DNA from: CBDUXT01 sp965371245
Lineage (GTDB): Bacteria; Planctomycetota; Phycisphaerae; UBA1845
Direction of reading: 5' to 3'
Assembly: GCA_965371245.1 (NCBI GenBank)
Contig: CBDUXT010000094.1
Location: 1-21,145 of the forward strand
Length of the DNA stretch: 21,145 nt
Shown: in pieces, positions 6,546 to 14,519 of the stretch
How positions within the stretch are numbered: position 1 is the first letter of the stretch
Layout of the letters: the number at the start of each line of letters is the position of its first letter
Notes under the pieces: model-generated
Databases searched by the model: none
Seen by the model: only the letters and a program-made list of their open reading frames with translations
Told to the model about the DNA's origin: nothing
Made by a program: the position numbers and the translations under genes

Positions 6546-9344
6546 TCAGATCACTTCGATACGGGCGGCCAGCTTCTTGTAGTCGCACTGCCCGCTGACC
6601 GGGTCCCAGGCGCGGTGGCTGGCGGCGTTGACCAGCCACTTGTTCTTGACCGGGTCCGCGCTGTCGGCGACGGACAGGTTCCACGGGCTAAACAGATACC
6701 CCGGCGGCACCTCCGAGCGACCCGGACGGATCATGCTGTTCTGCCCGACCGACACGCGCCCCTCGTAGTGACCCCGCCTGGTCACCAGGCGAACGCGCTG
6801 ACCGTCTTTTAGCCCGAACCGTTTGGCGTCGTCCACGTTCACCTCAACGTACTGCTCCGGCACCAGCTTCATGGTCGTCGCCCCGCGAATGGTCTTGGCC
6901 GTGTGGAAGTGTTCATACACAACACCCAGACCGAGCCAGAACGGGTAGATGTCCTTATCCTTGTGATCGTTCAACGACAGAACCTTGTCATTGTATGCCT
7001 CAAGGTGAGGAAGCTCGGGCACAAGCCCGGCGTCGCGGGCCTCGACGAGGATCTTCGGCCTCCCCTTGTTGGGTCCGTCGGTGTAGACGTCGTCGATCAA
7101 GAACGGCCCTTCGCCCGGACGATTCTTGTTTCCATACTTCATCAGCTTGGCCGTCACGGCGGCGAGCTTCGTGTAGTCCTGCTGGCACAGTTTGAACCTG
7201 GCCTTGCCGTCGGCGTGCCGGAAGTCGCCGTACGGCTGCCCGGCCCAGCCCTCCTGACCCAGGTAGCGCCGCGGCGTTCCCCCGGCCTTGGCGATGGCGT
7301 AGCTCGGCGCCGGCCACTGAATGCCGCGCAGGCTGCGAAGCTGATCGTAAAGCGAAACGCCGTCTTTCTGCTCGACCTCGAGCATGCCTGTCAGGTCCGC
7401 GTCCGAGCCTTCGCTGGCTCTAAGAATGTCTCGGAACACGTCTTCCGGGTTGTAGGCCATGATCCCGTTGCCCATCTCGACCGTCTTTTTCCACGGGAAG
7501 ATTTGGTCGGCGTCGAGCCCGAACTTCTCGGCCAGTGCCCTGCCCTTGTCGATGGCCATGTCCATGTCGGGTCGGCAGTTCGGCGGCGGGTTGGCCGTTC
7601 CGTCGCAGATGTAGATGCGCCGTTCGGATTGGATGTACGTGCCGCCGGTCCATTCACCCCACGTCGCGGCGGGGAAGATGATGTCGGCGTAGAGGTTGTT
7701 GGGGGCATGGCGGTAGATTTCCTGAACGACGACGAACATCTTGCTCAGCGCGGGACGGACCAACGTCTCCACGTCGGGCATGTGGATGTGTGTGGTATAC
7801 ATCCAGAACATGGCGTCGAGCCCGCCCTTCAGCGCCCGTTCCATCATGCCGATGACCATGCCCGGATTCGGAAGCACGGACGTCTGAGCCAGCCGCTCAC
7901 GGGGAACGCGCCAGGCGTCGGCGATGTGGTTTCGCCACGTCTCGTTCTTGAGCGGCTCGTTGAACGGCAGGCGCCCGGTGAGTCCGCCCATCAGACGCTC
8001 GCTCATGGCGTTGGGCTGTCCGGTCTGTGAGTGGCTGCCGCAGCCCGGCCGACCGATGTTGCCGGTCAACAGGTGCAAGTTGATGATGCTGATCGTGTTG
8101 TGCTGACCGTGAAGCATCTGGTTGTAGCCGATGCCCCAAAAGCTCAGCACGCCGCCGCGCCCGCGGCGCCGACCGCGGATGGACGCCTCGGCCCACACTC
8201 GGGCGACGCTCTCGATCGTTTCGACGCTCACCCGCCCGTTGTCGATGGCCTTGACCCGCTCTACGACCTGCTCCGGCGAGTAGTCGGCGAGCACGCCGTC
8301 GCGGTATTTCTTCCATCCGTTCGTGTGCTCGTCGAGCCACGACTCGGGCATGCACGCCTCCGGGTATCGCTTCAAGAGGATGTGCGCGATGGCGTTGAGA
8401 TAGCTGATGTCTCCGTTGAGCGTTGGAATGTGATAGCTGTTGCGTGGGTTGATGTCCTCCAAACCGATGACCGTGCCCGTGCGACGCGGGTCCGCGACGC
8501 ACGTCGGAATGTCGTTCTTGGCCTTATGGTCCGCCACGCGCCAGAACAGAATCGGGTGCGCCTCGCGGGCGTTGTGTCCCCAGAACGTGATGAGGTCGGC
8601 CTCCTCGATGTCCTCGTAGCTCGTCGGCGGCGCGTCCGAGCCGTACGAGTAAAAGTACCCCGTCACGGCCGAGGTCATGCACATCCGCGCGTTGGCCTCG
8701 ATCGAGTTGCTTCCGATGACGCCCTTCATCAGAAGGTTCTCGATCCACTGGGCCTCCATCGTGAGCTGTCCGGAACCGTTCAACCCGACGGCGTTGGGTC
8801 CTTTGGCCGCGACGATGGCCGCGATGCGATCGGCCACGATCTCCTCGGCCTCTTCATAGGTCGCCTCGCGGAACACCTCGTCCGCAAAGCGGCCCTTCGA
8901 TGCGGAGATATGCCCGTTGAGCGGATCGCTCATGTCGCGACGAACGAGCACCTTTTCAAGCCGGTCGCGATAGATCGGCTCATGCGCATTAAGGCCCTTG
9001 ATGCACTGGATGCCCCGGTTGGTCGGGTGCTTCTTGTCCGGCACCATGCCGACCACGCGGTCGTTCTCCACCTTGATGAGCGTGCCGCAGCCCACACCGC
9101 AATACGGGCACGCGGCCTGGAGCAGCTTGACGCCCGTGCCACCGGCCTGACCCGGTGCGGCCGCGGCCCGCGCCTCCACGAACTCTTCCGGCAAGAGCGA
9201 CGTCGCCGCGACAGCCGCCCCCGTGCCCGCCGCCATCTTCATAAACCCCCGCCGGTCAAACGCTTTTCCGTTCTTGACCACACGGTGGATGGTGCAGGGA
9301 ACTTCCTCGGCGTCGTCGAACACCGGCAAATTGACGTCCGTCAT
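6546..9344 (-). CDS. NapA-like periplasmic molybdopterin oxidoreductase (putative nitrate reductase)
   Basis: 932 residues from ATG 9344, chosen because AGGAG lies 8 nt upstream; a GTG one codon earlier is less well placed. A long n-region precedes a twin-arginine signal (R31/R32, 'DRRGFMK'), so export folded with cofactor is expected. One [4Fe-4S] cluster is formed by C79-x2-C82-x3-C86-x27-C114, followed by the relay lysine in 'CIKG'. C222 in 'ARMCMTSAV' fits the Mo-ligating Cys of NapA (E. coli has a similar ARHCMASAV). The C-terminus 'DPVSGQCDYKKLA' matches the NapA pattern. It is about 100 residues longer than classical NapA, mostly after residue 560. No napB, napC or napD lies nearby; instead Rieske, cytochrome b and multiheme c genes precede it. 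Nitrate reduction to nitrite is the default guess, but another oxyanion is possible. Confidence 0.85.
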   Translation of the reverse strand: MTDVNLPVFDDAEEVPCTIHRVVKNGKAFDRRGFMKMAAGTGAAVAATSLLPEEFVEARAAAAPGQAGGTGVKLLQAACPYCGVGCGTLIKVENDRVVGMVPDKKHPTNRGIQCIKGLNAHEPIYRDRLEKVLVRRDMSDPLNGHISASKGRFADEVFREATYEEAEEIVADRIAAIVAAKGPNAVGLNGSGQLTMEAQWIENLLMKGVIGSNSIEANARMCMTSAVTGYFYSYGSDAPPTSYEDIEEADLITFWGHNAREAHPILFWRVADHKAKNDIPTCVADPRRTGTVIGLEDINPRNSYHIPTLNGDISYLNAIAHILLKRYPEACMPESWLDEHTNGWKKYRDGVLADYSPEQVVERVKAIDNGRVSVETIESVARVWAEASIRGRRRGRGGVLSFWGIGYNQMLHGQHNTISIINLHLLTGNIGRPGCGSHSQTGQPNAMSERLMGGLTGRLPFNEPLKNETWRNHIADAWRVPRERLAQTSVLPNPGMVIGMMERALKGGLDAMFWMYTTHIHMPDVETLVRPALSKMFVVVQEIYRHAPNNLYADIIFPAATWGEWTGGTYIQSERRIYICDGTANPPPNCRPDMDMAIDKGRALAEKFGLDADQIFPWKKTVEMGNGIMAYNPEDVFRDILRASEGSDADLTGMLEVEQKDGVSLYDQLRSLRGIQWPAPSYAIAKAGGTPRRYLGQEGWAGQPYGDFRHADGKARFKLCQQDYTKLAAVTAKLMKYGNKNRPGEGPFLIDDVYTDGPNKGRPKILVEARDAGLVPELPHLEAYNDKVLSLNDHKDKDIYPFWLGLGVVYEHFHTAKTIRGATTMKLVPEQYVEVNVDDAKRFGLKDGQRVRLVTRRGHYEGRVSVGQNSMIRPGRSEVPPGYLFSPWNLSVADSADPVKNKWLVNAASHRAWDPVSGQCDYKKLAARIEVI

Positions 9345-9347
9345 CAC

Positions 9348-12308
9348 TTAGTCTCCTGGTGCGCGCGGCCGCGCCGCAGCCACTGAGTTGGGGATCATTT
9401 GAGTCTTCGGTCCTTCGTGGAAGGTCGTGCGATCGTCAGCCGACACGTCGAACGGTTGCAGCGAACGCTGCGCTGGAAGCGTCATCGGCGACGGCGCCAG
9501 CGTGGACCAGTGGCGCATGTAGGCCACGATGTCATCCACATCGTCGCCGCTCAGGTCAACCAGCCCTTGCGCGCCGCGCCCAAAGGGACGCATGGCCGTG
9601 CCCTTCCGGCCACGAATGATCGTCGCTTGCAGAAATCCGTCGGTCGCGGCCGCGAGGAAGCCCTCGTTGTTCAGCTCGGGTGCCCAGAGCCCGCGCCCCT
9701 CCACGCCGTGGCATCCGGCACAGTTCGACTGAAACAGTTCACGTCCGCGGGCGAGATCCCAGGGTACGACGAAACGGTGTGGAATCTCCCCGGTCCGAGG
9801 TGAATCGAACGGCGACTCGTGCTCCCAGGAGCGCAAGTAGGCCACGACGTCGTTCACCTCGTCGCTGGTCAGGTTGAGGATGGACTGCGGACCCCGCTTG
9901 ACCGGTCGCATCTCCGTCCCCCGCCGCCCCATCGCCATGGTGGCCATCAGAAACCCGTCGGATGCGTGCCGGAGGAAGTCCGGGTTCGATAGTGCCGGAC
10001 CGCTGGCACCCTCGCCGCGGACACCGTGGCATGCGGCACAGTTGCTCGTGTAGATTGAGGCGCCGCGCTCGGATCGACCGTGTGGAGACTTCGACACCCG
10101 GACGATCTCGCCGGGACCCTTCCGCTCGAGCGAACGCACGAACGCAACGAGATCCTCGATCTGGCGGCCGCTCAACTCGCTGATGCCCTGCCCGCCCTTG
10201 CGGAATCCCCGCATCTCCGTACCTTCTTTGCCGAATGTGATCCACTCGCGCAGCATGACGTCCGTCGCGCCGGCGAGGAACGTGGGGTTGTTGAGCTGCG
10301 GACCCGTCGCCCCCTCGGCGTCTGTCCCGTGGCACCCGGCACAATGACCGCCGAACAGGCGAGCGCCGCCGTCCGCATCGCCTTGCGGCACACCCTGGGC
10401 GTGCCACTGAGCCGTCTTGGCAGGCCGCGTCTGCCATGTGCGAAGGAACCGAACGATCGAGGCAACGTCTTCACTCGAAAAGTGCCTCCAGCCTGGCATC
10501 CCTGTTCCGGAACGACCCTCAAGGAGCGTCGTGATCAGGTACGAATCGGGAACGGCCGTGAGAAACGCCTGTGTGTTGAGCGAGGGCGCCAGGTCGCCGG
10601 CGCCATCGGACCCGTGGCACATGACGCAATTCGCCTTGTACAGCGTACGACCTATGGATACGTTTACGTCCGATGACTCTTCGATAAGCAGCGCGGAAAC
10701 GGTCGCCGCATCGCTGCGCGCAGGTTGCCAGCCGCGTAAAAAGGCAATCAGGTCGCTAAGCTCGCGGGCATCGAACTGCCGCCAGGCCGGCATCGCCGTG
10801 TTCGCGCGACCGTAGACAATCGTGTCGCGCAGGAAAGCGTCGGAGGCCACCGCGAGGAACGTCGGCGAGTTCAGCGAATTGCCGATCCCGCCCTCGCCAT
10901 CGACCCCATGGCACGAAGCACAGTTCGCGCGATACAGTGCCCCGCCGACCCGCGCGTCTCCGCGGCCGGCGGACACCGAATCCAGATCGGGCACCGGCGG
11001 ATCCCATGCACGAAGATAGCCGACCAGAAGAGTGATTTCGTCTTCGGAAAGCCCTCCCTCCGTTGCCCACGCCGGCATCTTCGTACCCGGTCGACCGCGG
11101 GCAACGATCTCCCGCAAGTATTCATTGCTGGCCACGGCGAGCGCGTCGGGATGGTTGAGCGATGGAACGATGACCTCGACGTCACCGCGCACTTCAACGA
11201 CCACCGTGCGAACGTCCCAGTCGTGTCCCCACGGATCGGCATCGGTCGGCCACAGACCCGACCGCATGGTCGTGCCCAGCCCGTCGGCGCCGTGGCATGC
11301 CGAGCAGAACATCTTGTACAGTGTCTCGCCGCGAACCGGCTCGATGCCACCGGCAGACGCCAGGTGTGGAGAAGGCGTGTGGCTCGCCGGGGCGCTCTTG
11401 CGATGAAGGCTCATCATGTACCGCGCCAGCGAACGTGCCTGGCCCGGGGTCAAACCCATGTCGGGCATCTGCGTACCGGGCGACACTTCAGACGGAAGCA
11501 TGAAGTGTTCGTAGAGCCATTGCTCGACCGTGTGCTCGCCCGCGATGCGGCTGAAGTCGAAGTCGTGTTTCGTCTTATCGCCGACAAAACTCAACTCGGG
11601 TCCCAGTGTACCGCCGCGCCCACGGTACTGGTGGCACCCAAGACATCCCGACTGAACCACCAACTGCTTACCCTCTGCCAGCGCATCCGCGCCGGACAAC
11701 GAAAGCCGCAACGAGGCTTCATCGATCACTGACCTGGCAGCCTCTTGTGAACCGACCGCCTCCCTCTTGGCGAAGAGGTCCGACTCACCGCCGTAGAGGT
11801 CCACCTCGTAGTGGCAGCGCCCGCAACTTGTGTAGACCGCCTCACCTCGAAGAAGCGGGTGCTCCATGTGTGGAACGGGCGTGTCGTCGGCATACCGACC
11901 GTGGGCGGCGTGCTCGGTGGTGGCGAGGCCCTGCCCCTCGTGGCAGACGGTGCAGCCGAATCGATCCGTCGGGTGATCGATCAGCCAGTCGCCGGAGTGC
12001 CGTCGAAGCGGCGGACCAGCATCCGCCATCGCGGGGTTCTCGACACCCAGATGGCACGTCGTACAGCGATCGATGGTCCCGAGGTCCGGCAGGTAGAGCT
12101 GCTTGTGCTCAATCACGAATCCTTCCGCAGCCGCCCGGGCCGCATCGGAGTCGGCCGTCGAAACGAGCAAGCCGTGATACCGCCGCTGCTCGCTGCGCCA
12201 GTCGCCGCGGAAGTTCTCATCGAACGCCGCGGAGCCCAGCACGAACATCGAGGCCACCGAGCTGATCAGCAGCACAACCTTCATCATCTTGACTTGTCGA
12301 GAATCCAT
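9348..12308 (-). CDS. Membrane-anchored ten-heme cytochrome c with six tandem monoheme modules
   Basis: 986 residues, anchored by an N-terminal span (about 10-29), remainder periplasmic. Ten CxxCH motifs begin at residues 82, 119, 162, 222, 335, 463, 561, 656, 757 and 863. The first three are compact; the one at 222 starts a class I-like domain with a candidate axial Met near 281. The last six belong to repeats of about 100 residues, each ending in a G-x2-x-T-x-M type motif whose Met (411, 506, 604, 699, 800, 906) is the probable sixth ligand. It lies 22 nt after cytochrome b and just before the NapA-like gene, so it replaces cytochrome c1/f and NapB/NapC in position. Likely role: collect electrons from the Rieske/b complex and deliver them to periplasmic acceptors. 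Start ATG 12308 follows an AGGACGAGG ribosome-binding site. Confidence 0.9.
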   Translation of the reverse strand: MDSRQVKMMKVVLLISSVASMFVLGSAAFDENFRGDWRSEQRRYHGLLVSTADSDAARAAAEGFVIEHKQLYLPDLGTIDRCTTCHLGVENPAMADAGPPLRRHSGDWLIDHPTDRFGCTVCHEGQGLATTEHAAHGRYADDTPVPHMEHPLLRGEAVYTSCGRCHYEVDLYGGESDLFAKREAVGSQEAARSVIDEASLRLSLSGADALAEGKQLVVQSGCLGCHQYRGRGGTLGPELSFVGDKTKHDFDFSRIAGEHTVEQWLYEHFMLPSEVSPGTQMPDMGLTPGQARSLARYMMSLHRKSAPASHTPSPHLASAGGIEPVRGETLYKMFCSACHGADGLGTTMRSGLWPTDADPWGHDWDVRTVVVEVRGDVEVIVPSLNHPDALAVASNEYLREIVARGRPGTKMPAWATEGGLSEDEITLLVGYLRAWDPPVPDLDSVSAGRGDARVGGALYRANCASCHGVDGEGGIGNSLNSPTFLAVASDAFLRDTIVYGRANTAMPAWRQFDARELSDLIAFLRGWQPARSDAATVSALLIEESSDVNVSIGRTLYKANCVMCHGSDGAGDLAPSLNTQAFLTAVPDSYLITTLLEGRSGTGMPGWRHFSSEDVASIVRFLRTWQTRPAKTAQWHAQGVPQGDADGGARLFGGHCAGCHGTDAEGATGPQLNNPTFLAGATDVMLREWITFGKEGTEMRGFRKGGQGISELSGRQIEDLVAFVRSLERKGPGEIVRVSKSPHGRSERGASIYTSNCAACHGVRGEGASGPALSNPDFLRHASDGFLMATMAMGRRGTEMRPVKRGPQSILNLTSDEVNDVVAYLRSWEHESPFDSPRTGEIPHRFVVPWDLARGRELFQSNCAGCHGVEGRGLWAPELNNEGFLAAATDGFLQATIIRGRKGTAMRPFGRGAQGLVDLSGDDVDDIVAYMRHWSTLAPSPMTLPAQRSLQPFDVSADDRTTFHEGPKTQMIPNSVAAARPRAPGD
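9353..9357 (-). promoter_or_regulatory. Ribosome-binding site that decides the NapA-like start
   Basis: AGGAG on the minus strand sits inside the end of the multiheme cytochrome gene, 8 nt before ATG 9344 and only 5 nt before the in-frame GTG 9347. The spacing favours the ATG. The cytochrome stop codon lies between, so the two genes are probably translationally coupled. Confidence 0.7.
9504..11336 (-). repeat. Coding tandem repeat: six cytochrome c modules
   Basis: Residues about 325-935 of the ten-heme cytochrome comprise six head-to-tail c-type domains. Each has an 'NCxxCHGxxG' heme site, an 'LNxPxFL' or similar segment, and an axial Met in 'GTxM'. They fall in two sets: repeats 1-3 have 'MPAW' or 'MPGW' after the Met region, while repeats 4-6 have 'MR' followed by a G-rich insert. 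This suggests two rounds of duplication or expansion of two ancestral modules. Confidence 0.85.
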
Positions 12309-12330
12309 GCCTCGTCCTTGCCCGAACGAA

Positions 12331-13953
12331 CTAATGCACCGGCCAGTCGCTCTGTGACCAATAGAAATCCCAGTTCGGGCCTCTGTGAACCGTTGCGAAG
12401 TAAGTCAGAATCACAAAGCCGACCAGAAAACAGGTGAACAGCGCAATCGCGCCCATCCGCGTCGAACTCGTCACCCGGACGGCGCCGATGGACCAGACGG
12501 CAAAGAGGAGGACAAAAACCGTACCGGGGTTGAAAAACGTAATCACGATCTGCGGCACCGCACTGGTTGCCTCCCAGTCGCGCAACCACCCGTAGCTAAC
12601 GGTGAACCAGAGCATCCCCACGACCGAGACGGTGGCGAACACCGCGCTGAACAGCGCGACCCGCCGACCCTGTCGTCCGCTGAACCAAACGCCCGCATCC
12701 TCTTCTTCACGATCCAGGTAGGAAACCAGTGCCAGCGCGATGACCACGATCGCCGGAATCCCCACGCCGCCCATAAAAGCCGAGTACGACACCAGCTCTT
12801 GCAGGCCCAGGAAATACCACGGAGCCTTGGCGGGGTTCTCGGGCACGGACGGGTTGGCCATCTCGCTGAGCGGCGCGTCGAAGAACATGCCCAAAACAAG
12901 CATGGCCAGAACCGTAACCATCGACGCGGCCATGATGATGTAGATGACGTTAGGCCAGGTGGCGATGGTGTTGTGCAGTTCGCGGTTGACCGCCGGCGTT
13001 CGCCCCTTCATCAACCCCATCAGCCCATACGTCTTCAGCGGCGCGGGCTGATCGGTGGAACTCAAGGCTACAGCGCCCGTGACGCCACCGCTCGCGGAAG
13101 GAGGCAACTCGTCCGCCGAGGACGGGCGAACGAGGCCGCCGTCCTTGCGAATCCGCCAAAAGTGAACACCCAAGAGCACGGTCAGGGCAACGGGCAGCAC
13201 GATGACATGCAAGACGTAGAAGCGGATCAGTGCCTCTTGCCCCACGTAGTGTGCGCCCAGAAGCAACTCTTTTTGCATGCGCCCGACGTCGAAGACCGAG
13301 GTGATGCCCAGCGCGTCGGTCAGCTCCGTCGGCGACTGGGCGATGTTGGCACCGATCGTCACCGCCCAATACGCGAGCTGGTCCCACGGAAGAAGATACC
13401 CGGTGAAGCTCAGCGCGAGCGTCAGGACAAAGAGAACCATCCCGACAATCCAATTGAACTCGCGCGGTTTCTTGTACGCGGCCGTGTAGAACGCGCGTGC
13501 CATGTGAAGCATCACGCACGCAACCATCGCGTGGGCGGACCAACGGTGAACGTTGCGCATCAGCCGCCCGGTGGGAACCACGTGGATGATGTCCAGCATC
13601 GAGGCATAGGCTTGATCGACCGACGGCTTGTAGTACACCATCAACAGGACGCCGGTGGCGCAAAGAAGAATGAACAACACCAGCGTCGCAACGCCAAGCC
13701 CCAGCGTGGTGGCCACCTTGATCGCGTGAAGATGGGTCCGGGTCGGAAGGATGTGAAGGAAAAAGTTGGAAAAGATCGCCTGGGACCTTGCCCGCGCCGA
13801 GGTGGGCTTTCCGTGGCGAATCATCGAGTCGCGGAACATGCGGGGTGTCCCCAACAGGTTCGCGCTGAACTCCTTCATGGCCCCGCGATCGCCGATGGCG
13901 CGCGGCCGATTGTTCCGCTGTGTCGATGCTCTGTCAGTGTCTGTTTCAGCCAT
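12331..13953 (-). CDS. Cytochrome b of a Rieske/b complex (b6 and subunit IV fused)
   Basis: 540 residues, polytopic. The N-terminal half carries the two b-haem ligand pairs: H136 and H150 (spacing 14), H249 and H264 (spacing 15), the b6-type spacing. The plastid b6 Cys that ligates haem ci appears to be replaced by Gly near residue 84. A hydrophilic linker (about 270-330) joins the subunit IV-like half, where the Qo-site PEWY element reads 'PAKAPWYFLGLQEL' at about 374-387. Function: quinol oxidation at Qo with electron bifurcation to Rieske and b haems, coupled to proton translocation across the cytoplasmic membrane. The gene follows Rieske by 53 nt and precedes the multiheme cytochrome by 22 nt. 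A start at internal Met26 is possible; the ATG at 13953 lacks a strong Shine-Dalgarno. Confidence 0.92.
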   Translation of the reverse strand: MAETDTDRASTQRNNRPRAIGDRGAMKEFSANLLGTPRMFRDSMIRHGKPTSARARSQAIFSNFFLHILPTRTHLHAIKVATTLGLGVATLVLFILLCATGVLLMVYYKPSVDQAYASMLDIIHVVPTGRLMRNVHRWSAHAMVACVMLHMARAFYTAAYKKPREFNWIVGMVLFVLTLALSFTGYLLPWDQLAYWAVTIGANIAQSPTELTDALGITSVFDVGRMQKELLLGAHYVGQEALIRFYVLHVIVLPVALTVLLGVHFWRIRKDGGLVRPSSADELPPSASGGVTGAVALSSTDQPAPLKTYGLMGLMKGRTPAVNRELHNTIATWPNVIYIIMAASMVTVLAMLVLGMFFDAPLSEMANPSVPENPAKAPWYFLGLQELVSYSAFMGGVGIPAIVVIALALVSYLDREEEDAGVWFSGRQGRRVALFSAVFATVSVVGMLWFTVSYGWLRDWEATSAVPQIVITFFNPGTVFVLLFAVWSIGAVRVTSSTRMGAIALFTCFLVGFVILTYFATVHRGPNWDFYWSQSDWPVH

Positions 13954-14006
13954 CCCGAAGTTCTCAGCAATCCCTCGACTCGGTTCAGTCCATCAAGACA
14001 ACGTGC

Positions 14007-14492
14007 CTACGCCTGGAAAACGGTTCCCGTCTCTACTTCTTTCAACGTGTCCGCCACGAGCGACCCTTCAGGCGACACAGTCAGCTCGATCCACATCAGG
14101 CCCTTCGGCGCGGGACCGCCCTTGACGGTCCCGTACTTGTCGAACTTGGAGCCGTGGCACGGACAGGAAAACGCCCCATCGTCGGCCCGCTCGACAATGC
14201 ATCCCAGATGCGTACAGACCGACGAAACGGCATGAAAGCCCTCGTCTCGACGAAAGAGCCAAAGGCGATGTTTCGGAAAATAGGTGTTCGTGTCCGCGGC
14301 GAAACGCGACGGCGGACCCAGCTTCACGCGGGAGTTCGACTCCGGAAACACCGACGGCATCGGCAAACGCATCGCGCCGACCATCGCCATGACGAACGCC
14401 ACGATCGCCGACCACGCCGCCGCGATTCCCAAAAAATCGCGCCGGGTTGTGGAAGCCTTGAACCGTTCGCTGACCTGTAGTGGATCGTTCAC
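14007..14492 (-). CDS. Rieske 2Fe-2S protein
   Basis: 161 residues. A twin-arginine motif 'TTRRDFLG' (15-22) and hydrophobic span (about 23-41) make a Tat-inserted N-terminal anchor, as is usual for Rieske proteins. The [2Fe-2S] ligands are clear: box 1 C93-T-H95-L-G-C98 and box 2 C110-P-C112-H113-G-S; C98 and C112 would form the stabilising disulfide. It accepts the first electron from quinol at the Qo site of the adjacent cytochrome b and passes it to the cytochrome c subunit. The start is GTG 14492, supported by AGAGGAG 9 nt upstream and 27 nt after the oxidoreductase gene. Confidence 0.95.
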   Translation of the reverse strand: MNDPLQVSERFKASTTRRDFLGIAAAWSAIVAFVMAMVGAMRLPMPSVFPESNSRVKLGPPSRFAADTNTYFPKHRLWLFRRDEGFHAVSSVCTHLGCIVERADDGAFSCPCHGSKFDKYGTVKGGPAPKGLMWIELTVSPEGSLVADTLKEVETGTVFQA

Positions 14493-14519
14493 GCTGATAC
14501 ACTCCTCTGCGGGAAGCCG

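Noticed and set aside
6541..6684. N-terminal extension of the first NapG-like protein to 6684
   Set aside because: It lies wholly inside the NapA-like gene; ATG 6540 gives a clean Tat signal.
8031..9386. 451-codon plus-strand frame opposite the NapA-like gene
   Set aside because: Shadow of the NapA-like coding sequence; composition is biased to Arg/Val/His and there is no ribosome-binding site.
12385..14235. 616-codon open frame on the plus strand opposite cytochrome b
   Set aside because: It is antisense to the clearly functional cytochrome b and Rieske genes, is rich in His/Arg/Gln/Asp as expected from high-GC shadow frames, and has no recognisable motif.
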